Translations under genes and position numbers: made by a program
Source of the DNA: Hypericum androsaemum
Lineage: Eukaryota > Streptophyta > Magnoliopsida > Malpighiales > Hypericaceae
Direction: 5' to 3'
Assembly: GCA_963995505.1 (NCBI GenBank)
Contig: OZ023184.1
Location: 16,490,228 to 16,554,227, forward strand
Length of the DNA: 64,000 nt
Shown here: piece after piece, positions 33,922 through 46,599 of the stretch
Layout of the letters: every line of letters starts with the position of its first letter
Numbering within the stretch: the stretch's first letter is position 1
The notes under the pieces: generated by a model
What the model was told of the DNA's origin: nothing
Databases searched by the model: none
The model's input: only the letters and a program-made list of their open reading frames with translations

Positions 33922-34529
33922 GTTTAAGTATTTTTGTTGCTACGAGTGTTACAGTCTTTGTTGTTCTCTTCTTTTGTAGATCATAAAATGGTTATCATGT
34001 TTTATAATCAAGTATGGGATTATTCTAATTATATTATTTTGATACCTTAATAAAGAAAATAGTTATCAACTTACTAAAGATGTTTTTACAATCAAGGTAA
34101 GAAATAAAAGGAAATTTTCTCGTTATGGAAACATTCTTAAATGTAAGGATTAGTATCCTAGTTAGGCAAATCTTACCATTCTTCATAACGTTCTAATCAC
34201 ATGAAAAATTATTTTAGTACTATACAATTTAAAATTTTCTCTAAGGAGGTTTTTCCAGATAATATTTTTGGTTACATTTCAAATTCAGTTCCGGGCTATT
34301 AGGTTTTTGGTAATTGGAGGTGGGTTATTTTTCAAGATTAAATATAGTCAAGTCACTGAAATTTGATGTAATGAATCTGGAGGTTTACAAATTTGCAAAT
34401 TTGTCCCTGAAAAAATGTAAATCTGTCTCCTTAAGTACAAAATTTGCGTTGATTGTTAATAATACAGGACTAAAAATATAACTTGAGTTCAAAAACAATA
34501 CTTACATATAAGTTTATATTATTCTAATC

Positions 34530-35003
34530 GAGCCAATCCATGCATCATAGCAATCAGGAACCGAGGTATTTATTTATTCTGGACAACGGAACATATTCAT
34601 TGTCCGGACCAATAACCTCTCGCATAAGCAGCTCTGCCGTGCAAAATGTAAATGTCCACTTTCCATTTGGATTGACGTGTGGACACCGTTACTCGCAGTG
34701 TTCAAAACCTTTCCGCCAAACGTTACATAAGTTGCAGAGTTTTTGGGTTCGGGTAACAAGTCTCATGGCCATGATCCGACCTCCACTTTATCTGGATCCA
34801 TAGATAGGGACCAGTCGCAGTCGGTTCCATCCTGCCTGAAATAGTTCGATGAAAGTAATTAAAAAACAGAAGATCTTTTTAATTGATAGGGTAATTCTGT
34901 GTTGAGTACCATTGTAAGTTGATGCTCAGAGGACGCATTCGAGAGTACTTCTGCGATTTGTCTGAATGAAGCCAAGGCATAGCAAATCGAAGCATCCTTT
35001 TTT
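34530..35003 (-). pseudogene. Neprosin relic R1 (exons 7 and 6)
   Basis: Exon 7 remnant at about 34,835-34,530 (VTFGGKVLNTASNGVHTSIQ, MESGH, VPDCYDAWIGS) and exon 6 remnant at about 35,003-34,885 (GCFDLLCLGFIQTN). Stops interrupt both. FGGEV reads FGGKV, so the second catalytic Glu is Lys. Upstream exons are lost. Shortened copies at 46,600-46,851 and 56,230-56,481. Confidence 0.85.
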
Positions 35004-35514
35004 CTCTTTACATTAGTTATTAATCAATGCTCTTATTGCTTAATCCAAACAGATTTTAATTAGGTTATAATCTTAGTTGATAATAATGGAGCAGAAGGCA
35101 TTAGAGTCAACTGAAAAGTAAGTTGACATATTTTTAGATATTAATGAGAAATTTTGATATTGAAAGATAATCTAATATGAGTGCACTTTATAATTGAGAT
35201 TAGAATAGGTTCTAGGTCTGATTAACACATAAGGGTATTACACTCATCTTTCTCATCTGATTAACACATAAGGGTATCACGCTCATCGTTCTCCGCTTGT
35301 TAACACATTTTTTTTGTTGTTGTAATTTTTGCCTTGTTTCGATTTATTTTACTTGTGACATCACGTGATTTTGAGTTCTAAACAAACAAACTCAAGAATT
35401 TTTTGGACCAAATTCTCGATTTAAGAACTCATACTTTTCCATTATACTATTTGATTAGTTGTTAAATTGTTGTCAATTTATCGTCCATCAGTGACAACGG
35501 TGGAGTCCCTTCAA

Positions 35515-36158
35515 TTTCTTTTTTAGAAGTAAATTGATTTTATTAAAATAAAGAATATGTGAGCCCAAACCAAAAATATGGATTGGCAAAACATATCCTA
35601 CCAAACGATCCAAGACAGTACACCGACTAAAAATTAAAAAAAGCCAGTCAAATAAGCCGGCGACTAAATCTCTTTCAGTTGACAACATCTGAGGAAGGCA
35701 ATTAGGCCGTAGAGTTCAAGTTTTGCAGCATAATTAGATTGTCCTTTTTTTTGAGATATAATTAGAGTGTCCTGACGACAGTAGGATGAGCCATAGATTC
35801 CATTGAAGACAACTTGGTTGCGATGTAGCCATAGATTCCATAAAACCGCCGCCAGCAAAATGAAACCCGTCTTTCGCCTCACCCCACCATGAAAAGGACC
35901 AAGCCTGTTATCCATGAATGATGATTCTAACTGGCCTGATTGAACCCATTGAAGGCCCAGCAACCTTACCATCTGATTCCAGATTCAAATGTGCAGCTTA
36001 GTAATAAGTGGCTGCCCGTTTCCAACACGTTATTGCACCAAGGGCAGGCCGCATTCTGTGCATCAATTATACCAAGCCTGAGCAAGCTGTCTTTGGTTGG
36101 CATAGTTTCTTGAAAGGCTTTCCACAGGAAGCAAGTCACCTTAAAAGACACCAGACCA
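35515..36158 (-). mobile_element. LINE ORF2 3' fragment (zf-RVT), copy alpha
   Basis: Minus-strand frames give VTCFLWKAFQETMPTKDSLL and CPWCNNVLETGSHLLLSC, then GFILLAAVLWNLWLHRNQVV. This is the zinc-binding region and linker of a plant LINE. It stops abruptly at 36,158, where the copies at 47,729 and 57,359 continue into RT. Homologous flank then switches to neprosin intron 6 (50,095 onwards). Confidence 0.85.
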
Positions 36159-36496
36159 TAAAATTAGAAAATACTAGTCTTTTTAGAAAATAGTTTTTAA
36201 GGGTATGAATGTGATCAAAATATTTAATAAATATGGGTAGATAAGTTTTGCAAAAAAAAAAAATCATCAAATTTCTTTATAGCCAATACAATTAACTTAC
36301 TTTCATTTTTTTTGCTTCAACCAGGTATGACAAAGATCACCAATATTAGAGTACATAAATTTATGATATAGTTATTCATCTTATGAAATCCATTCATTTG
36401 TTTGTAACATAAAATCTTAACCACTAATTGAAAACGATAAAAATATTACAGAAACAAATTATTGTAATAGAAATGTTCTCTAATATTTATTTTTAC

Positions 36497-38673
36497 CTTT
36501 TCAATATGCATAAAAATCTTTTCTACATTAACATCGTAAGATGATACAGGCGTAATGGCAGCTCCGACAGAAATTTTGGGACTCGTTTGAAGGAAACCCG
36601 GGCATAGCAAATTGTAGCATCCAGTTTTTTTATATGCATCAACCTGATATTAAAAACATTATAATCATAAAGAAAATAAGAACCAGCACGATTCGTACAA
36701 ATGAGCAAATAATTAACATATGACATGAAAAAAATGTAAACTTGTGTACTTACCGTCCAAGATACAAAGAATCTCGGATTGCCGTCATGGTATAGATTTG
36801 GATAAACCTGCACTCGCAGAAATTTGGTAGAAATTAGCATGATTCATATTATCATAAACCAATATTGATCAATTTGAGTTTTTAAAACGAGATTTTTTCA
36901 ACAGTTAAACTAATCGATAATTTTTTTAGGGTAAGATAAACTAACCAATAACTGAACTACAATTCCACTTGTTTTATTTAGGATTGACTACTCTAGTCGA
37001 ATGTGGAGAAGATGTTTTGCCATTGTCACTTGGTATTAATATGGGAATATTTTCAAAAATTATATTCAGATAGCATTTATCATAGTTCTGTTATGAAGGT
37101 CTCTATCTGATATCTTAAGTACTTTACTTAGTGTACAGTAGGTGTAATTATCTTTGATGATATTTTGAAGAGTAATACTTCTAGAGGCGAAGCTAAAAAG
37201 AGTATGTTAATCGTTGATTTAATACATTTTGAGAAACTTTATAAGGACTTCAACTAGCTTTTATTAGGAACATAACGACTTACATGCCAACCGGCTTCAA
37301 CTGTGTTAAGATCAGCTACACGATCAGAAGTGACCCAAATTTGAGACAAACTATACTTCTTTTGACCGTCAACGTGAGGTGCCCAAACTTCGAGTTCTGC
37401 TTCTGCTCCAAAATATGTCCCTGGTCCAACAACTCCTATAGCAAACTGTAACCAATAAGATATAAAACAAATAGAATTAAATAACTCCATTGAATCTGGA
37501 AACCATGTGGACATTTTCTTTCAAGGAGTTAAGAATACACTCAAATAATAAAAAATGGAAACTTTGGCATTGAATTATATTTCTACAATAACTATTTAAT
37601 TGTCAGTATATTATGTGTATTCTCCACAAAACATGTAAAAATCAGAAGGGTGAAGGTTTTGGCTTGGAGTGAACATTGTTCAAACCTGAAAATATATTGA
37701 ATTTTATTTATAATTATTGAATTTAGTCTCCATACTATTACTAATTTAATTTGCATTTTCCAATAATTAAAGTAAGTATATTTCACATAAGATACAAATG
37801 ACCTAGTATGTGAAATAAGAAAATTTAGAAGTACGAATGAAACTTGCCAAAGAGTAAAATTGCTTACAAGAACAAATTCAACAAATATTTGATGCAATAA
37901 TTACAAATCAAGAATAAAATTAATAAATCCAACATTAAAAAATGTAACAAGTACAAACTTTGAACTAACCTCATGGGTAAAACCATCATCATTGCTAAAA
38001 CAATTATATTTCATTCCAAATCTTTCAATTCGAGTAGCTCTTAAAACATCTTCTTCTCTTGTTCTTCTAATTGGAATTGTTCCTTTGGGACATTCTTCAC
38101 CATTTGCATTCCACAGTTGAAAAGTATATGTTGAATTAAAACTATTTGACATTTTCGGTGACACCTGGGTATTTGACATAAGAAGAATCAATAAAAATTT
38201 ACACTGATTAAAAATCATATGTAAATGTTAGAGGATTTTTCTTTCATCCAATACAAAATTTTTAATTACCGTTGATATTTTTCTTTTTAATAGATGATTA
38301 TTGAAAGCATGTTACTTATGAAATAGAACACAATCAACCAAGTCACCATCCGGACTCTGAATAAAAAAATTCAAATCAAATATTATTTAAGACAATAAGA
38401 AAAGGCTTATCATGCTACACACCAAAAACATAATTATTTATTCAAAGAAAGCAGCTATTTAATAAACAACATTACCTTTATGGTTTTTTTTGTAGGCTTG
38501 TTAATCTTTCGGAGATACTCCCTTACAATCTTCATCTTTTCGAGCTCATTAGTTTCATGGAAACCCTGGTTGGTTTCCAAGGAAGAAACATAAAAAGTTG
38601 AATAGACACAAAAAAGAAGGCACAAAATAATAGTGACAAATGGTGGTAACCTAATGCACCAATTACACGCCAT
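36497..38673 (-). pseudogene. Neprosin gene C: chimeric, exon 7 deleted
   Basis: Exons: 1, 38,673-38,476 (intact, MACNWCIRLPPFVTIILCLL); 2, 38,356-38,270 (TAA in place of Gln after LFHK); 3, 38,164-37,970; 4, 37,445-37,284 ([26 protein letters not shown]); 5, 36,807-36,754 ([18 protein letters not shown]); 6, 36,643-36,497 ([12 protein letters not shown]). There is no exon 7: sequence jumps at 36,158/36,159 from intron 6 to a LINE. Exons 1-3 and the upstream region are of gene A type, exons 4-6 of gene E type; the switch is in intron 3 at about 37,714. An in-frame ATG two codons upstream (38,679) is also available. Confidence 0.88.
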
Positions 38674-38753
38674 ATTCAAAATTGTTGCTGATAGTTAAAT
38701 ATTCAAGTTTTGAATGTGGGCTACGGGTTTATGATGTTACATATGTGTGTATG

Positions 38754-38762
38754 TATATATAA
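38754..38762 (-). promoter_or_regulatory. TATA box of neprosin gene C
   Basis: TTATATATA on the minus strand, 81 bp upstream of the ATG at 38,673, identical in sequence and spacing to gene A. Confidence 0.6.
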
Positions 38763-38769
38763 GGAATAA

Positions 38770-40424
38770 ATGTGACTGTTAATTAATCAGATGACTGCTA
38801 TTTTTAGAATGAAATGGATTGATTACTATTTTTCAGAATGAATTGGATTGACTACTATATTAGAGGATAATATTTTTTTAAATACGGTACGAATTAAAGA
38901 TCAATATTGAGTCAAAGAGATCTTTTGAATATATTATTTAAATATTTTTATATGAAAAACTACTTATATTGTCTAAAAATAACTTCACTTCACAATCTTC
39001 TAAAAAAAATTTACAAAATTAATAGTTAATGAACTAATGATCTATTTAAAATAACATTTATTCCTTTTTTGACTAGGGTTAATGCAAAAAAATTAACAAT
39101 TTTGATAATTTAAAATATTTTTTTAAAAAGACTTATCAAAATTTATAGTATTATCAATCACATAAACTATTGGTTTTTCCACGTATGGATTTGCCAAAGA
39201 ACTTATAGCCTAACGACACTATGCCTTATAAAATTAAAGAGAGTCCAAAATTCAAACCCTATCATAATGTAAAAAATTTTACCTTCCACTTATGGGTTTA
39301 GCAAAAAGAAATATAAGAGACAATACATGAAGGTTTCTTACATTGCTCTAAAAAAAGTGTGCTTTTTTTTCTCTCAATGTTCTCACAATATCTCAGATAT
39401 TTATACCGTGGAATTCAATCTTCTCTGAGAATATGTGGACAAGGATTAGCTAGTGGCAATCTCTTGTACGATCATATGGAAGAAATTGCGCTTCGACAAG
39501 TAATTAATCGTTTGTGGATTTAATGAATTTGTTTATTAGGGTTCATGAAATTATGATGATGACATGAATTCCTTCATTTGTATTCGAGTTACATGAATTT
39601 TTTTTCTGGTTTAAGAATTATTATGGAAAGATTTTTTTTGGTTACGATTCTTTATTATATAGGATTTGTCCTTGTGAAAAGTTCACTCTTCATGAATACA
39701 CGATTTTATCTTCATTTAAACAAGCGAGGAACTTGTGGGATTGAAATGGAAATATTCCACGTTGAATGCATAATGAACCTTGTCCTTACGAAACCACGAG
39801 AATTTCCCCAAGTTCAGAAAGGGGAAGAACCCTAATCTTCTCCGAACAATCTATCGTGAATTTCTCGATAGTGACCGTCGATGGAACCCCGAAGGATATT
39901 CGAGGCCGCGCAAGGCTTAGATTGCCTATCACGCACGGATGTAATTCGTAATTATATATATATATATATTCACTTATTAATAAAATGAATAATGAAAATA
40001 GGGATAAGTACACTTTATTGGTTTGCGCGTTTGAAAATAAGAGTTTGTTGTTTTTTCTCATAAAAAGTCTCCGTGATCTTATGGACTCATCAATTAAAGT
40101 CTCAGATTACAGACTCTCTCTCTTTCCCTCTCCCCTCTTCTCTCCCACCTTCGCCTCCCCTTGTTTTCCTTCCGCTTAGTTTCCAATATTTTTTGAATAA
40201 GTAAAATTTTATTTATTCAAAAATAAATTGTCTAAATAGTAAATATTAAACTTACTATTTAATACACCATATAGTGCTCATGAGCACATCTCGCCTAGAC
40301 GAAACATTTAAAAATAACTCATCTAAGCAGCACTTAAATAGAAAGGGCTAACTTACGGTGAATCCAAGAACACCTTCTAAGATAACACCTTAGTTTCCAG
40401 TAGTTGGCTTCTTCGAAGCGATAA
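38770..40424. other. Upstream spacer of gene C
   Basis: Copy of 19,610-21,338 with small indels; AT microsatellite at 39,953-39,970. No gene recognised. Confidence 0.4.
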
Positions 40425-40764
40425 TGTTAATAATATATATATCATACATAAAACCTTAAAGTAAAGGGTCGATTTTTTTACACTTATAAACTTGCTTATT
40501 ACACTCGCAATTATTGATGTAGTATTTTCAACATGTCCCCTCAAACAAAATCTATTGGGTCGAAGATTGTATGGGCTTTGACTACATCAACGTGCAAAAA
40601 ATGGGGGTCATGCGAGAAAAATAATAGATGTGGGATTAACCCCTCTGATACCATGTTATAATCTTCATATCCAACCAAAAACCTTAAGGCAATGGGTTGG
40701 TGGATTTTTTACATTTATAAAGTTGCCTACTACACTCGCAACTAGCGATGTGAGAGTTTCAATA
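40425..40764 (-). mobile_element. TRIM element, second copy (by segmental duplication)
   Basis: Same element at the same site as 21,339-21,680, flanked by the same GATAA (40,420-40,424; 40,765-40,769). LTR start reads TATTGAAA here. Conserved TGGTATCAGAG primer-binding site. It was duplicated with the segment, not inserted twice. Confidence 0.92.
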
Positions 40765-41259
40765 GATAAGAAAACGGGCATACCAATAGTTGCCTTGTTT
40801 GGTTTCGCCTTCGGTGTCTCTTCAACCAGCAAAGTAAAGGTCTATAAGATCAAAACGAGATTTTGAATTCAGAAATATGATATATAGTTTACCCTAGATC
40901 CTATGGTAAAGAACCAGACATAGGTTCTCAAAATCAAGTTTATATCCAACTCATGTGTCGATTGACTTAAAAATAATTTTAACAATTCAACGTAAACCAT
41001 TTAAAAAATATTCCATCTACTTTATTTTGGCATTAAACGATACCAAATTTTAATGCTTAAATTTCATGTGACAATTGAATAATCTTATCTTTTTCATTAA
41101 AGATATTTATATAACTGTAGGATTTATGAAAAAATATTTTCTACAGGTAGAGTAAAGAAATGATTTGGAGGTTTAGATTTATCCAACCTCGACCCAACAT
41201 ACCCTAGAGTTATCATCTTCCCCCTACATTCGATTCTCCTAACAATGAATCGCATGCAA

Positions 41260-41273
41260 AGAGTTGGTCTGTT
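41260..41273. other. Empty LINE target site
   Basis: A single AGAGTTGGTCTGTT. Its left side matches 22,140-22,178 and its right side matches 28,815 onwards, so this is the pre-insertion allele of the LINE at 22,193-28,800. Confidence 0.93.
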
Positions 41274-42104
41274 CGGTGCGAGAAGGGACCAAATTTCTGT
41301 CCACCTCGTGGTGTGCATTTTTGGTCGAGGCGAGATCCTTGCCCATTTCGCCGCGGATCCACTTTTCATGGAGAGAAGGGACCAGAAAATCTGTCCTCTT
41401 CTTATCGAGGTTCTTTGGCCGCTGCGAGTATCCAGCTGTTGGCCTGGTTACGCGCTTCATTTTTTAATGTGCTTACTAGCCACGGATTTTGATTTGTTTC
41501 TATTGTTGGTTTTTCTACGATAGTGGTTGCTGTAACAACCTCATACTGTTATGTTCAAGAGTGGTTTGAAGGCCTATTTTGGTCAAGTCTATAGTGGTAA
41601 CCTAAATTGAGATTAGGTTGTTCTTGATTACTTGTTTCTAGCATAACTTGAGTATTTCATATGGGGTTTGGACATTAATATTAATTATTTTTGGTAAATT
41701 ATTCGCAGAATCTTAATATTTGGTAATATTGTATTTCGCATCTCTCAATTTCTAAATATAATTTTTTCGTATGCCGTATTCGCTTTTATTATAGTCTTGA
41801 GTACATCATCAATTAAATTTTTAATGTAAAATAACTTTTATACTCCTACGAAAAGTTTAAATAAAATATTAATTGTCCCTCCCTCATCCACGTCAGCTCC
41901 ATCCATGTTCACAACTGCCGAAAAAAACTTGCGGGCCATCGGGGAATCTCTGTGGTGTGACCCGTCATCGAACCAAGGAACGTGACGTGGACGATGGCAG
42001 ACCAACTGCCATTGGAGGACATGGACTTGACCCAGGATGTTAAGCCAAAGTAAGGGGGAGCGGATTTGGTCTTGGAAGACCAAATTCAACCAGAACCGTC
42101 CTGA

Positions 42105-42318
42105 ACGATCCAATGGTTTATTTAGTTATGATTTAATGGTTTACTTAGTTATGATTCAATGGTCTACCTAGATATGATTCAATGGTCCTTTTTTTCCGTC
42201 CCGGATAAATCGGGACCGTCCCAGTTACCCAGTTACGATTCAATAGTTTATTCAGTTATAATTCAATAGTTTACTCAGTTACGACTCAATGGTTTATTCA
42301 GTTACGATTCAATGGTTG
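42105..42318. repeat. Minisatellite, second copy
   Basis: Copy of 29,655-29,865: units of CAGTTACGATTCAATGGTTT type with independent point differences. Confidence 0.85.
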
Positions 42319-44148
42319 TGAACTTTTTTCATTTTACCTCCATATTTTTGTATTTTTGCAAAATAGTCTCCGCGTGTCCTTCAATAAAAATCTTCCAGCA
42401 CCGTGTTGGATTTGGCCTCCGGGACCAAATCCGGTCCCAAGTAAGGGACGATGCACTACCGTCCCAACAGGAGTCCACGGTGGAAGTTGCGACGGTAGCC
42501 CTAGCGGCGAATAAAGCGGGCTGGATTAGGCGACATTCCGGAGCTAAGCCAACGGTCGCGGGTCCCGATGGAAACTCGCGGCGGTTTCTGCCTTGTACCC
42601 AAAATTCATTTTGGTGACCCAAGCGGAAGGTTGCTGCGATTTTATCTTTCTTGGACAACCGCGATGCTCCCGGTGAGATGAAAGGTCTATATGGGAGACA
42701 GTACGCTACCGTTCATTGACGCGACAATCGGCAGACATACAATTGTAGTCGAGGCTAATAGAAGACCTTGACAGTTGGGTCATCCATGTTTAATTGAAGC
42801 AACCTAAAAATTAAGGTTCTTCCCAAGAATTGGAAATTTTTGTTAGGGTTCAATCTTTATCAATTTTTGGTCAAATCTTTCGGGGTTTAGAAAAAAGATT
42901 TTCGCCGAAGGCAATTACCAAAGTTTACCGGAAAAGATTATCGAAAATTGGTGTTCGTTGGAGAAGACATCCGGAAGTTGGTTTTCGTCGGAAAAGATGA
43001 CTAGAGACTTGAGACAAGGGTATAAAATTCATTTAAAAGATAAAATAATAATAAAATTACTGATGACATCAGTAAGAGACCCGAGAGTATAATAAAGCCA
43101 TTTACGAAAGGACTGAAAAATTATTTCTCGAAACAGAGAGACGCGAGGGACGATACTATCAAACCCCAAAAAACTCAGAATAATTTACCATTTGTTTTTC
43201 ATTTGATTAATAAAGTCTGCATTTATATAAAAAATAGATTTATAAGTATCCGCTCGGCATGAAACCAAACAACAACAAAAATTAAGAGAAGTATATGAAA
43301 TAAAAAACCTTTAGATGTAGCCAAGGGGAAGGTATTAACATAGAATAAGTAAAATATTATAGATCACTTAAAAAAAATATCATTTAATTTTCGAGGTCGG
43401 AATAAAGATAACCTCTATTTTAAAAGCCTTCAGATGCAGAATGCTCTTCAATTTCGGTCTTAGCTTGTTTTCTGAAACACATTTCCTATTATGTCATGGA
43501 TGTAACGTGGAAAAAAATTGCCATTTGTTGTATCAAATATTCGTACTTTTATCAGTTGCATTTTTTTAACAGGATCACAGAAGTGGATGCAACAATCAAG
43601 ACACCATAGCAGATGCACACGAGATCGAGGCAACATGAAGGATGGGAACCACCTCCCGTAGGGTGGATAAAGCTTAATTTAGATGAAACCATATTCCGCG
43701 CTACCGTCGCAAAAGATGAACTTGAACATTCGACTTTGTATTAAAATTCTAATTCTCTAACAGAATACTCCGTGGTATCGTAAAAAATGGGTGGCGGCTA
43801 AATGTTGATACTGAACACCCATGGCTAAACTGCTCATTGATCTTCTTCGGGATCTATCTATGTTTGAAGATTAGACAGAAATATTTGCTTTTGCCAATAT
43901 TATGTGTTGTATTGTGGATAAGACATCCCAACTTAAATGTGTAACATCTATATTTTATAATCGAATTATGAAAAACTTAAAATGAAACTGAAATGGACAC
44001 AAAATAGTAAAATCAAATATCTCTCCTCCCCCATCTGTGGTACAAGATTAATGACCACTCGACCACATTTAACAATATCTAACATGCTTATTTTCTAAAT
44101 TCACAAATGAAGTTCTACAAAAGTCTCATCCTCTAGGCACAACTCTCT

Positions 44149-45978
44149 TCATGGACAAAAAAACCCTCTTCCTGGTCCTCCATAAAAAATGTGCACATCA
44201 TACCAGTCAGGTCTTAATTCGGGAGAGCCAATGCTTACATCATACCAGTCATTATTGAAAACACGTTTCCTAAGAGAGGACAATAAAACTTTTTGATACC
44301 CCCAATAACCTCAATATTGCTCACAAAAGCAGCTCTTCATACCCTTCGTTAGGAAAATGTCCACTTCCCATTTGACTTGTCGTGTGGACACCGCTACTCT
44401 CTGTGTTTAATACTTCCCCGCCAAATGTTACATAAGATGCAGCAGCTTTGAGTTCGGGTAGTAGTTGCCCTGGCCAATATCCAACCTCCTCTTTCTCGGG
44501 GCCAACCAATAGGTTTATTACGACAAAAATTTAAGAGATTTATTGCAAGCTTACGTGTATAATGGTTAAGACCGGGGTCTGGTTTAAATGGGACAATTGG
44601 AATTAAATTGGTGGGATTTTTGGTTTAAAAAAAAGCTTCCGAAGGACCGGTTTGTGGTATTAAAAAATGCTCAGTGGATTTTTGGTATAAAAATAACGGT
44701 CCGGCGGGATCGATTTTTTGGTATAAAACAAAACGCTCCGACGGGAGCGGTTTTGGTATAAAAAGAAAACGCTCCTGCGGGAGCGGTTTGTGGTATAAAA
44801 TAAAACATTCCAGCGGGAGCAGTTTTGGGTATAAAAAAAATGCTCCGACGGGAGCGGTTTCCGGCTCAACCCAAGACAAAAAATACATCCCCTGACAACC
44901 CCATTCAAGGAATTGTCGGGGAAATAAACCCCCTTTTGGAAAATTCCCCGCAATATTCATTGTAAAGATGTCAAGAAAGTCAAAGTCAAAAGAGTTGCAA
45001 GCGAAATCGGAGGTCCTCTTTGGAAAATTCTCATAACTCGGTATCCGTTGTAAGGAATACCCATAACAAAGACTTCACAAGTATATTAAACTCTTAGTTA
45101 TTTGATGGGCCAAAAGCAAAATTTGACATTAATACATTCAATGATTGAGAATTCAGAAGCACAAGTTTGACATGAAATAATACTACAAAACGGACCTTAG
45201 ACATGCTATTTATAAAAAAAATAATACGAATCTTAAATAACTCTACTATATCTCATGGTTTTGACAAATAGAATAAAATAACTAAGGTATGAATTGCTTT
45301 TTTAACCGATGTATGTTTCATCGAAAATCTTTTAAGAGAATTAGCTCTTAAAATATTTTCTTCTTTTACTCTTCGAATTGGAATTATTCTTTCTGAACAT
45401 TCTTCATCATTTGCATTCCACAATTAAAAATTCTTTGTTGCATTAAACCAATTTGATCTTTTTGGCAGCTCCTAAATATTCAATATAATAAGATTCTCAT
45501 AAGTAATTAATTGTTGTTTAATCCTAAGAGAAACTGAAGGACTTCAATTCTAACCATGATCAAAACATTATTTTTATTACCGTTGGTATTTTCCCCTTCA
45601 ATAAAGGATGATCAAAAAGTGTTTGTGAAATAACACGCAGTCTATAAGATCACCATCGGGACTCTACATATTATAGAAGTTCCCGCACAAAAAAATAGTT
45701 AGGAAAACTAGAAAAAAATCTTATCATGAATTAAAAGAATATATAATTTGTATAAAACACTAAAATTCATTAAGAAGTACCTCTATAGTCTTCTTGGCAT
45801 GCTTATTAATCTTCATGAGGTAATCTCTCATCATTTTCTCGTTTATCACTTCATCTGCTTCATGAAAACTATTGTTCGGATCAAGACAAAGTACATTACA
45901 AATTGAAAAGACAATAAAGAGAAAGCAGAACAACACTGTTGTGAATGGTTGCGTCATAATAAAGCGACCAGAAGTCAT
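44149..45978 (-). pseudogene. Neprosin B' (truncated copy of B)
   Basis: Exon 1 (45,978-45,781) is intact (LFCFLFIVFSICNVL). Exon 2 (45,663-45,581) has the same 4-bp deletion as B. Exon 3 has a TAA inside NF.LWNAN and has lost its splice donor. Exons 4 and 6 and the start of exon 7 are gone, replaced by the insertion at 44,511-44,946. The exon 7 remnant (44,512-44,149) keeps VTFGGEVLNTESSGVH and [12 protein letters not shown] but has a 1-bp deletion after it. Confidence 0.88.
44511..44946. repeat. Insertion with hairpin-forming minisatellite, copy 1
   Basis: 436 bp replace about 820 bp of gene B sequence (32,050-32,868). Positions 44,629-44,870 hold about six to seven ~35-bp units with consensus GCTCCGACGGGAGCGG followed by TTTTGGTATAAAA. 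The GCTCC/GGAGC arms are inverted, so each unit can fold. Unit length and arms vary slightly. Origin unknown; no target duplication seen. Confidence 0.85.
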
Positions 45979-46599
45979 GTTTAAGTATTTTTGTTGCAAC
46001 GAGTGTTACAGTCTTTGTTGTTCTCTTCTTTTGTAGATCATAAAATGGTTATCATGTCCAAAACAAAAGTATGGGATTATTCTAATTATATTATTTTGAT
46101 ACCTTAATAAAGAAAATAGTATCAACTTACTAAAGATGTTTTTACAATCAAGGTAAGAAATAAAAGGAAATTTTCTCGTTATGGAAACATTCTTAAATGT
46201 AAGGATTAGTATCCTAGTTAGGCAAATCTTACCATTTATATCTGGCGCTTCATAACGTTCTAATCACATGAAAAATTATTTTAGTACTATAAAATTTAAA
46301 ATTTTCTCTAAGGAGGTTTTTCCAGATAATATTTTTGGTTACATTTCAAATTCAGTTCCGGGCTATTAGGTTTTTGGTAATTGGCGGTGGGTTATTTTTC
46401 AAGATTAAATATAGTCAAGTCACTGAAATTTGATGTAATGAATCTGGAGGTTTACAAATTTGCAAATTTGTCCCTGAAAAAATGTAAATCTGTCTCCTTA
46501 AGTACAAAATTTGCGTTGATTGTTAATAATACAGGACTAAAAATATAACTTGAGTTCAAAAACAATACTTACATATAAGTTTATATTATTCTAATCGAG

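Larger units (their letters stand above)
18537..37714. repeat. Segmental duplication, copy alpha
   Basis: From intron 3 of gene A through gene B, relic R1 and LINE fragment to intron 3 of gene C. It matches copy beta (37,715-51,648) block by block in the same order. Alpha alone carries the 6.6-kb LINE at 22,193-28,800 and lacks the counterpart of 47,730-50,094. Beta lacks part of B and part of R1. Confidence 0.88.

Noticed and set aside
34540..34803. Plus-strand 87-codon frame as a gene (also at 46,607 and 56,237)
   Set aside because: It is the antisense of neprosin exon 7 relic R1.
44629..44870. CRISPR array or row of terminators from repeated GC hairpins
   Set aside because: The interval between hairpins is itself repeated (TTTGGTATAAAA), so there are no spacers. 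Bacterial-type terminators are not expected here.
44625..44960. Protein-coding genes in the open frames across the hairpin minisatellite
   Set aside because: Frames are open on both strands in more than one phase only because the repeat lacks stops; no domain seen.
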